This document shows positions 8,177 through 12,468 of a stretch of DNA of 12,468 bases, piece by piece; position 1 is the first letter of the stretch; each line of letters starts with the position of its first letter. Location: the NCBI GenBank assembly GCA_002423705.1, contig DINW01000045.1, forward strand, positions 1 through 12,468, written 5' to 3'. The DNA is from Clostridium sp. UBA5530. GTDB lineage: Bacteria; Bacillota; Clostridia; Clostridiales; Clostridiaceae. Position numbers and translations under genes: made by a program. A model generated the notes under the pieces. It had not been told where the DNA came from. It saw only the letters and a program-made list of their open reading frames with translations, and made no database searches.

Positions 8177-8987
8177 CAAAAGTTTCCTCCTCTAGTGGTC
8201 TTCCTATGTCTAGGTCAAAACAATCTCCCTCTTTAAGAACATGCATTTTTACATCATATAAACTTAGGAGCTCATTTTGGCATTGTTCAGATACATTTGA
8301 ATATGATAATTGTCTTCCATCTATCACATACACAGCACCAGAACCCTTTACTCTAAATTTATTTTCACTGCTTACTATAATAGCAGTATCTTCATCTATT
8401 CCAATACCAAGGACCTCCGGATTTGTAGCTACGCCAACTAAAAGCCTTCCAATTCTGCCCCTTTGGGCAAAGTGTTGATCTATTATAACCTTTGATATGA
8501 GCCCTAATCCTGGAGCCATTTTTAAGGTACACTTTCTTGGAGATTCTTCATCTGGACCATTTACTATCATAGTTGTGCTCATAACTGAAGCACCTGCGGA
8601 TGTGCCTACAAAGATAACACCTCTTTCATAAGAATTTATAAGTTCTTTATGCAAAGGAGTTCCTCCCAGTATGCTAGTTATACGTAATTGATCTCCCCCG
8701 GTAAAAAATACTAAGGAAGATTTATTTATCATGTTTATAGCTTCCTCGTCATGAGCCTCTTCTCTAGTGGTAACATTCAAGATTTTTATATTCGCTACCC
8801 CTAAATCTTTAAATATTTTTTTGTACTTTTCTCCTGCCTCTTTAGGAGTTTCTGTAGCCACAGTGGCTATTACAAGTTCATCCTTTAATTTATCTATTTT
8901 ATCGCAAACTTCTCTAAGAATTTCTTTACTTCCTTTTTTATCCTCAGCTCCTCCTATTATGATTAATCTATCTCTAGCTGTTTTCAT
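8157..8987 (-). CDS. cphB: Cyanophycinase (CphB), peptidase family S51
   Basis: Cyanophycinase cleaves cyanophycin to beta-Asp-Arg dipeptides. The protein is 276 residues from the chosen ATG. Visible S51 motifs are RLIIIGGAEDKKG (7-19), FFTGGDQLRIT (94-104), the nucleophile elbow VGTSAGAS with Ser130, DQHFAQRGRIGRLL with His172, and GIDEDTA with Glu199. These sit two residues before the triad Ser132/His174/Glu201 that I recall for the Synechocystis enzyme, so it should be active. An upstream in-frame ATG at 9035 would add 16 residues (MYWLKIYY...) with no family similarity. The start at 8987 has AGGTGG 7 nt before it and begins MKTARDRL, so it is preferred. It precedes and overlaps cphA, pairing degradation with synthesis. 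No convincing promoter was identified in its leader. Confidence 0.94.
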   Translation of the reverse strand: MKTARDRLIIIGGAEDKKGSKEILREVCDKIDKLKDELVIATVATETPKEAGEKYKKIFKDLGVANIKILNVTTREEAHDEEAINMINKSSLVFFTGGDQLRITSILGGTPLHKELINSYERGVIFVGTSAGASVMSTTMIVNGPDEESPRKCTLKMAPGLGLISKVIIDQHFAQRGRIGRLLVGVATNPEVLGIGIDEDTAIIVSSENKFRVKGSGAVYVIDGRQLSYSNVSEQCQNELLSLYDVKMHVLKEGDCFDLDIGRPLEEETFDENTQL

Positions 8988-9091
8988 CAAAGTACCACCT
9001 CTTACACTTGTATAATATATTTTTAACCAATACATTTATAAATATACACTAAATGCTAAGGGTGGAATCAGCGAAAAAACATACTAATATA

Positions 9092-9125
9092 TGAACTTAT
9101 CTAGGGGTGTTAGTTGCTGTTATCT
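9092..9125 (+). repeat. Dispersed intergenic repeat, copy A
   Basis: The 15 bases TGAACTTATCTAGGG (9092-9106) recur exactly, inverted, at 11780-11766. The next 18 or 19 bases match at about 13 of 18 positions with a one-base gap (for example GTGTTA/TGTTAA and AGTTG/AGCTG). Looser similarity continues on both sides. In this copy the element reads opposite to the neighbouring genes. Function unknown; it may be a fragment of a genome-wide repeat or a structured RNA. Confidence 0.55.
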
Positions 9126-9175
9126 CCAAACTAAATATGGTGCAATGTTATAATTGAAAATTAAAAATTATTGAC

Positions 9176-9195
9176 GAAACTCCTAAATGAGTTTC
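9176..9195. promoter_or_regulatory. Perfect inverted repeat upstream of cphB
   Basis: GAAACTC and GAGTTTC form perfect 7-bp arms around CTAAAT. Neither strand has a clean T-run after it, so it is a poor terminator. It could be a protein-binding site or an RNA hairpin in the long cphB leader, or the 3' hairpin of repeat copy A. Confidence 0.4.
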
Positions 9196-9259
9196 TAAAG
9201 AAATATATTTTCTAGTAATTCTTATAGAGTTACATCTTTAACTTTAAATTTTACATTCT

Positions 9260-9307
9260 AAAAAAAGGGGCTATATCAAAATAATTTATAATTTTGATAC
9301 AACCCCT
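9260..9307 (-). terminator. sipL terminator
   Basis: On the minus strand AGGGGTTGTATCAAAAT (9307-9291) pairs along 17 positions with ATTTTGATATAGCCCCT (9282-9266), using two G-U pairs, around an 8-nt loop. A run of seven T on the minus strand (9266-9260) overlaps the foot of the hairpin. It begins about 10 nt after the sipL stop. Its upstream arm recurs behind spoIIR. Confidence 0.9.
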
Positions 9308-9317
9308 AAAAATTTTA

Positions 9318-10883
9318 CTATATTCTAGCCCTTCCAGGCACTATTATTTTGTCCCCCATCTTTAGATTATCAGGATCTCTTATTTCATTAATCTTCAACA
9401 GCTCTTCAATGGTAGTATAATATTTCTTAGCAATCTTCCAAAGGCTATCACCTTCCTGAACCACATAAATAGTTATACTAGCTTTCTTTCCTGGAGGATC
9501 TTCCTCCAGCTTATTTAAACCTATCAAGAATTCCTTTATTTCATTATACGAGGTTTTTGACCATAGATGTATTACAGCTTTTACTGCTATAGTATCTGCT
9601 TCTATGGCCGTATCTAAACTTTCAAGGTAAGCGTTACATTGACAATTCATATTTATTTTAGTTCCTGGTATATCTACAGTGGCGGTAAAAGGTAATTCCT
9701 CACTGATATGATATAAAGGTTTTACCTCATCCTTGGTCTTGTAAATTACATGGATATTCACTATACCCTCTATTATGACCTTACCCTCTACAACCTTCTT
9801 ATCTGTTATACTTATTTCTCCCTTGCTCATTAAGGTTTGTATAGGCATTGGATCATCCTTTGGTATATCTATATTGTCTTTAACTATAATATCTACATCA
9901 TTCATTCCATGAAATACATTAAGATCATATTTTTCTTTGGACAACTCTATAACATTTTTAGGGCTATAAGCATCCTCTATAACATCATACTGTTCCTTAG
10001 TCATAAGTTTTATATCTACATCTACTTTTATTTCTATATCAATAATCCTGTTTTCTCCAAGATCATCTTGCTTAATATTTATATCTGTATTCTTAAGTTT
10101 CATATCATATAAGCACTTCATATCACTATCTATATTTTCCTTTGCTATGGTCTTAGGAATATAAATATCTTCTTCTATAAGCATTACTTCCTTAGAGTCA
10201 GCACCCCTATATAATATTTGTACTTTAGCAAAGGTTGACATATTAATTTTATTTTCTGCCAATGTTACCTCATTTTTATGAAGATATACGTTACATTTTA
10301 GAACCTTTCCAATTTGAGGTTTATCCATAGATATTTTCACTGTGGAATTTCCTGCTAGTTCTTCCTCTGTGATTCCTACCATTTTATCTACTGTGGTTGG
10401 TTTCTTAAGCATTTGAACATTATTTGAGGTATCAATATCCTTCATTATATCTACACTATAATTTTTATATACCTCTCCACGGAATTTTATTATACCTTCT
10501 ACTTCTAATTTTCTTTCATTGATAATATTGCAATTCATATGTTCAATAGCATAATCTATATCTCCGCTTAATCTGCCCTCTGCTCCCTGAATTTCAATAT
10601 AATTAGAAAATTTATCATTATAAGTTACACTATAAATTCCCATGCCTTCGTCTTCTCTAGCTAAATAAAGAACATTGTACTCCAAATTTCCTTCCACATA
10701 AACTCTATCTTGAAGTATCTCTCTTTCATTAATAGTTGGTTTTACATCAAGCATTAATATTTCTTCCACATCTGGATGGGTATCAGGAATTAAATATTCG
10801 CCTCTTACTACTGTATCACAAGACCCTTCCCCTAGCATTTGTTCATATTCTATATTTTCTTTTAAAACTTCTAACTCTGCCAT
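9318..10883 (-). CDS. sipL: Spore coat morphogenesis protein SipL (SPOCS/DUF3794 repeats plus LysM)
   Basis: This 521-residue protein has repeated SPOCS/DUF3794-type beta-rich segments over most of its length. These recognisably begin around VRGEYLIPDTHPDVEEIL (about 26-43) and recur near 180-300 and 320-450. A C-terminal LysM domain (about 472-517: YVVQEGDSLWKIAKKYYT, then DPDNLKMGDKIIVPG) follows. In Clostridioides difficile, SipL binds SpoIVA through its LysM domain and is needed to encase the forespore in coat. I recall it lying beside veg and yabG there too, which supports the name. There is no signal peptide, as expected for a mother-cell protein. The ATG follows GGGAGG at good spacing. 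Transcription appears monocistronic, with a terminator behind and a possible sigma-E promoter upstream. Orthology rests on domain order and position. Confidence 0.88.
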   Translation of the reverse strand: MAELEVLKENIEYEQMLGEGSCDTVVRGEYLIPDTHPDVEEILMLDVKPTINEREILQDRVYVEGNLEYNVLYLAREDEGMGIYSVTYNDKFSNYIEIQGAEGRLSGDIDYAIEHMNCNIINERKLEVEGIIKFRGEVYKNYSVDIMKDIDTSNNVQMLKKPTTVDKMVGITEEELAGNSTVKISMDKPQIGKVLKCNVYLHKNEVTLAENKINMSTFAKVQILYRGADSKEVMLIEEDIYIPKTIAKENIDSDMKCLYDMKLKNTDINIKQDDLGENRIIDIEIKVDVDIKLMTKEQYDVIEDAYSPKNVIELSKEKYDLNVFHGMNDVDIIVKDNIDIPKDDPMPIQTLMSKGEISITDKKVVEGKVIIEGIVNIHVIYKTKDEVKPLYHISEELPFTATVDIPGTKINMNCQCNAYLESLDTAIEADTIAVKAVIHLWSKTSYNEIKEFLIGLNKLEEDPPGKKASITIYVVQEGDSLWKIAKKYYTTIEELLKINEIRDPDNLKMGDKIIVPGRARI

Positions 10884-10910
10884 AATATCCCTCCCATAAA
10901 ATACCTATTT

Positions 10911-10942
10911 AATATATACAGTTTATGGTGATCATTTATGAC
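10911..10942 (-). promoter_or_regulatory. Possible sigma-E promoter of sipL
   Basis: On the minus strand GTCATAAA (10942-10935), similar to the sigma-E -35 GTCATATT, is followed after 16 nt by TATATATT (10918-10911), a partial match to the -10 CATACANT. The position gives a short leader before the ribosome binding site. Mother-cell control is expected from the C. difficile homologue; the boxes are weak. Confidence 0.3.
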
Positions 10943-11015
10943 TGTTGGCATAAAATTTCATATAAAATTTTTATACAATATAATTGTTATTTTTCATGAA
11001 TTTTTAAAAAACTTG

Positions 11016-11044
11016 TTGACATTTATCAAATTATGGCTTATTAT
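11016..11044 (+). promoter_or_regulatory. Sigma-A-type promoter on the plus strand
   Basis: TTGACA (11016-11021), a 17-nt spacer, and TATTAT (11039-11044): eleven of twelve consensus bases with ideal spacing. It points away from sipL into a short intergenic stretch that ends in a plus-strand terminator. No coding gene lies on this strand here. Confidence 0.7.
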
Positions 11045-11049
11045 AAGTT

Positions 11050-11136
11050 ATGGTTATTGACCATATAACCTCTCATAAATTCTCAATACCCTTTTATACC
11101 ATAGTTGGAAGATGGGACTCCCATCTTTCTTTTTTT
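11050..11136 (+). ncRNA. Candidate small RNA, about 87 nt, between veg and sipL
   Basis: The unit runs from the expected start site of the promoter at 11016-11044 to an intrinsic terminator at 11107-11136. The 5' end can fold as ATGGT-TATTG-ACCAT (11050-11064). A pyrimidine-rich, largely unpaired stretch with CCTCTC follows, then the terminator hairpin. The only open frame (ATG at 11050) has no leader or ribosome binding site and runs straight through the terminator, so it is unlikely to be coding. This promoter, short body and strong terminator pattern is typical of trans-acting bacterial sRNAs. No RNA family was recognised. The RNA runs antisense to the general direction of the cluster, divergent from sipL and convergent with veg. 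Confidence 0.55.
11107..11136 (+). terminator. Plus-strand intrinsic terminator of the candidate small RNA
   Basis: GGAAGATGGG (11107-11116) pairs with CCCATCTTTC (11120-11129), ten pairs including one G-U, around the 3-nt loop ACT, and is followed by seven T. The minus strand has no T-run after the hairpin, so this terminator works for plus-strand transcription only. Confidence 0.82.
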
Positions 11137-11187
11137 ATCTATAATTTAGCATATTCACTTATATTTAAATTATTATCTAATTTTAAG

Positions 11188-11212
11188 AAAAATAAAAAAG
11201 CCTAGTGGCTTT
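11188..11212 (-). terminator. veg terminator
   Basis: On the minus strand AAAGCC (11212-11207), loop ACTA and GGCTTT (11202-11197) form a short hairpin, followed by a T-rich tail (TTATTTTTC). It begins 27 nt after the veg stop and makes veg a single-gene unit. Confidence 0.8.
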
Positions 11213-11239
11213 CTTATCTTTAAATGAATTTTATTGTTA

Positions 11240-11476
11240 TTATCCTGCAAATACTATTTGAACTGTTTTCGTTAGCACATCAGAATAACTATATGTCACA
11301 GTCCTTTGGGTGTCGCTTTCTAGTCTTATAACAAATATACTAGGGTATGTCTTCTCCAGTATTCCACTGTTAATAAGTATTTTTCTTCTTCCTCCATTGG
11401 CTTTTAAAGTCACTCTTTCACCCACGTGATTTTCTATGTCTTTTTTTATGGAGGCAAGAGTTTTTAATCTTTCCAT
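11240..11476 (-). CDS. veg: Veg family protein
   Basis: This 78-residue protein matches Bacillus Veg through most of its length: ASIKKDIENHVGERVTLKAN, then GGRRKILINSGILEKTYPSIF, then VTYSYSDVLTKTVQI. Veg is a small cytosolic protein, strongly expressed in growth and reported to influence biofilm matrix genes in B. subtilis; its molecular action is unclear. An upstream GTG at 11485 would add three residues, but it lies within the AGAGGGTG ribosome binding site, so the ATG at 11476 (6 nt further on) is chosen. Two tandem sigma-A-type promoters precede it, the nearer one a perfect consensus, as with the famously strong veg promoter of Bacillus. It lies next to yabG, as in many Firmicutes. Confidence 0.93.
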   Translation of the reverse strand: MERLKTLASIKKDIENHVGERVTLKANGGRRKILINSGILEKTYPSIFVIRLESDTQRTVTYSYSDVLTKTVQIVFAG

Positions 11477-11502
11477 ATAAAACACCCTCTTTCCTCATTT
11501 AT

Positions 11503-11531
11503 ATTATAAATGAAAATAGGCTTATTGTCAA
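11503..11531 (-). promoter_or_regulatory. veg promoter P1, perfect sigma-A consensus
   Basis: On the minus strand TTGACA (11531-11526), a 17-nt spacer and TATAAT (11508-11503): full match to consensus at ideal spacing, about 27 nt before the veg start codon. Strong vegetative expression is expected. Confidence 0.88.
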
Positions 11532-11541
11532 CAAACTTATA

Positions 11542-11571
11542 ATTTTATCACCTTCAAAAGGTGGTTGTCAA
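11542..11571 (-). promoter_or_regulatory. veg promoter P2 with palindrome in the spacer
   Basis: On the minus strand TTGACA (11571-11566), an 18-nt spacer and TAAAAT (11547-11542) form a second promoter 40 nt upstream of P1. The spacer holds the perfect inverted repeat CACCTT-TTG-AAGGTG (11563-11549). A protein bound there would block P2 while leaving P1 free, so it is a candidate operator. Confidence 0.6.
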
Positions 11572-11657
11572 TGTAAAATAATTGTTAACATAAGCTTTTT
11601 ATTGCCATTATATATTATTAGCATATTTTATCAAATATATTCAAAGAAATTTCAAAT

Positions 11658-11687
11658 TTAAATATATAAGAGTTAAATATATAAGAG
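11658..11687. repeat. Perfect 15-bp tandem duplication
   Basis: TTAAATATATAAGAG occurs twice in direct succession (11658-11672 and 11673-11687). The second copy supplies the outer part of the yabG terminator arm, and on the minus strand the first lies just after it, doubling the AT-rich trailer. It looks like a replication-slippage duplication. Confidence 0.75.
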
Positions 11688-11712
11688 GCTGCCCTATTGA
11701 TAACAACCTCTT
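11683..11712 (-). terminator. Probable yabG terminator
   Basis: On the minus strand AAGAGGTTG (11712-11704) pairs with CAGCCTCTT (11691-11683) with one G-U, around a 12-nt loop. The trailer is ATATATTTAA rather than a clean T-run, so efficiency is uncertain. It lies about 110 nt after the yabG stop and upstream of the veg promoters. Confidence 0.55.
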
Positions 11713-11718
11713 TTACAT

Positions 11719-11750
11719 ACTGTAGCACTACATCCTCTTCTGGCTACAGT
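11719..11750. repeat. Inverted repeat between yabG and veg
   Basis: ACTGTAGC (11719-11726) and GCTACAGT (11743-11750) are perfect 8-bp arms around 16 nt. In the minus-strand transcript this hairpin would stand just before the yabG terminator hairpin and at the end of dispersed repeat copy B. No T-run follows it, so it is not a terminator by itself. Confidence 0.5.
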
Positions 11751-11780
11751 TAACACCAGCTACTACCCTAGATAAGTTCA
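11748..11780 (-). repeat. Dispersed intergenic repeat, copy B
   Basis: On the minus strand this copy begins TGAACTTATCTAGGG (11780-11766), identical to copy A at 9092-9106, and stays similar for about 18 further bases (see copy A). Here it reads in the direction of yabG, 44 nt after its stop, and is followed by the hairpins at 11750-11719 and 11712-11683. Confidence 0.55.
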
Positions 11781-11823
11781 ACTAATATTTTAATAAAGTT
11801 CAAACTAAGTTTCACTTCATAGA

Positions 11824-12468
11824 TTACACATAAGGTGATTTGGGAAAGCCTTCTCTATATTTTCCTCTAGTTTGTAATCCCCCCACACCTTTCATCCCTG
11901 TTATAGTATTTTCTAATATTTCATGTATAGGAAGGACTTTTTCTATATTGGTATAGGCTATCTTTTCACATATAAACACGGGATCTAAGCAATGAATCAA
12001 AACTCTGCTAGGACTTGATGCAAAATTAGCTCCTGCATCTAATATGCTCTCGTAACAAGATTGACAAGCCCCTGCGAATATTACTAATTCATCATAACTG
12101 GAATTTAAATTTCTAAGTTCCGCAACAGCATCCACAAAATACTTTGAATTTCTATAGTTATTTATATTTGTAAATTCCCTAGTGTTTTTTATCATTCCAT
12201 CGTGACCTGTTAAAACAACTATATCTGGTTTTACTTGCTTTACTAGTTCCGCTACCTTAATAGGTTGTTCTTTTTCTTTTACAGCAAATCCAACTGCATT
12301 TAATGATAATTGCTTATACACCTTCATACAATTATCTAAATATACTGGATCTCCATCTATATGAAGAATTTTTCCTGGTCTTCCAAAGGTAAGTTCCTTA
12401 GTGGGAATTATTTTAGGGCTCTTATGAGCCCTTTTCTTTTTTCCCGGGTCATCACCATCTCCCCTAAA
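11824..12468 (-). CDS. yabG: Sporulation-specific protease YabG, N-terminus missing
   Basis: The frame is open from the window edge to the stop, giving 214 C-terminal residues. An internal ATG at 12327 is not the start: it has no ribosome binding site, and the upstream frame reads GKILHIDGDPVYLDNCMKVY, which is YabG sequence. With the B. subtilis protein at about 290 residues, roughly 75 are missing. YabG is a mother-cell, late-stage protease that trims coat proteins, and in C. difficile it also processes cortex-lytic factors. Family stretches include VVLTGHDGM, IFAGACQSCYESILDAGANF and SSPSRVLIHCLDPVF. A conserved Cys in GACQSCYE is a plausible nucleophile, as YabG is described as a cysteine-type protease, but I cannot confirm which Cys. 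It lies directly upstream of veg, as in Bacillus. Confidence 0.95.
   Translation of the reverse strand, partial: FRGDGDDPGKKKRAHKSPKIIPTKELTFGRPGKILHIDGDPVYLDNCMKVYKQLSLNAVGFAVKEKEQPIKVAELVKQVKPDIVVLTGHDGMIKNTREFTNINNYRNSKYFVDAVAELRNLNSSYDELVIFAGACQSCYESILDAGANFASSPSRVLIHCLDPVFICEKIAYTNIEKVLPIHEILENTITGMKGVGGLQTRGKYREGFPKSPYV

Larger units (their letters stand above)
8988..9259. other. Non-coding region between the sipL terminator and cphB
   Basis: No credible ORF is seen in these 272 bases. They hold the cphB ribosome binding site, one copy of a dispersed repeat in plus orientation (9092-9125) and a perfect inverted repeat (9176-9195). The cphB promoter must lie here if the sipL terminator works. 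TATACAAG (minus strand, about 9014-9007) vaguely resembles a sigma-E -10 box, but its -35 region is poor. Confidence 0.6.

Noticed and set aside
8177..8179. TTG start for cphA
   Set aside because: It directly precedes an ATG that gives the usual CphA N-terminus MKIL; the ribosome binding site suits the ATG at least as well.
8988..9035. N-terminal extension of cphB (MYWLKIYYTSVRGGTL)
   Set aside because: It lacks family similarity, and the internal ATG at 8987 has a good Shine-Dalgarno at normal spacing.
9837..10112. Plus-strand 91-residue open frame inside sipL
   Set aside because: It is opposite sipL, has a composition dominated by Ile, Tyr and Phe, and lacks a credible ribosome binding site: an antisense shadow of AT-rich coding DNA.
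11050..11205. Possible small plus-strand ORF starting MVIDHITSHKF
   Set aside because: It would be leaderless or lack a ribosome binding site, and it runs through the terminator hairpin and T-tract into the veg terminator, with no family resemblance.
11824..12327. yabG as a complete 167-residue protein starting at 12327
   Set aside because: The frame stays open upstream to the window edge with recognisable YabG sequence, and no ribosome binding site precedes the internal ATG.

Overview
The window is AT-rich, almost entirely minus-strand coding DNA from an endospore-forming, Gram-positive anaerobe of the Clostridium type. This rests on YabG, Veg, SipL, a complete GerA-type germinant receptor and SpoIIR, on purine-rich ribosome binding sites, and on short T-tailed terminators. 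No species is assigned. No rRNA, tRNA, CRISPR array, transposase, phage gene or replication origin was seen. I recall Bacillus subtilis carrying the conserved order yabG-veg-(sspF)-ispE. Here sipL and two cyanophycin genes lie between veg and ispE, and a germinant receptor operon plus spoIIR follow ispE.

Layout in transcription order, from high to low coordinates: yabG (5' end cut by the window edge); a 347 bp gap with a probable yabG terminator, a short tandem repeat, a dispersed repeat copy and two tandem promoters; veg with its own terminator; a 356 bp gap that appears to hold an unannotated plus-strand small RNA gene; sipL and its terminator; a 330 bp gap with the second, inverted dispersed repeat copy; cphB overlapping cphA; ispE and its terminator; the receptor operon A-B-C, whose terminator contains the last stop codon; and spoIIR, whose terminator is cut by the left edge.

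Most genes serve the making or waking of spores, in different compartments and at different stages. By family knowledge SpoIIR is a forespore signal that triggers sigma-E activation in the mother cell. SipL anchors the coat to SpoIVA. YabG is a late coat/cortex-processing protease. The GerA-type subunits sit in the inner spore membrane and sense germinants. CphA and CphB make and begin to degrade the Arg/Asp polymer cyanophycin, which has been linked to clostridial spores. IspE (isoprenoid synthesis) and Veg are vegetative. The frequent terminators fit separate control of each unit; only cphA-ispE lacks a visible terminator between its genes.

The most unusual element is a compact plus-strand unit at about 11016-11136. 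It has a TTGACA / 17 nt / TATTAT promoter, about 87 nt without a credible ORF, and a strong intrinsic terminator, in a region where all coding genes run the other way.
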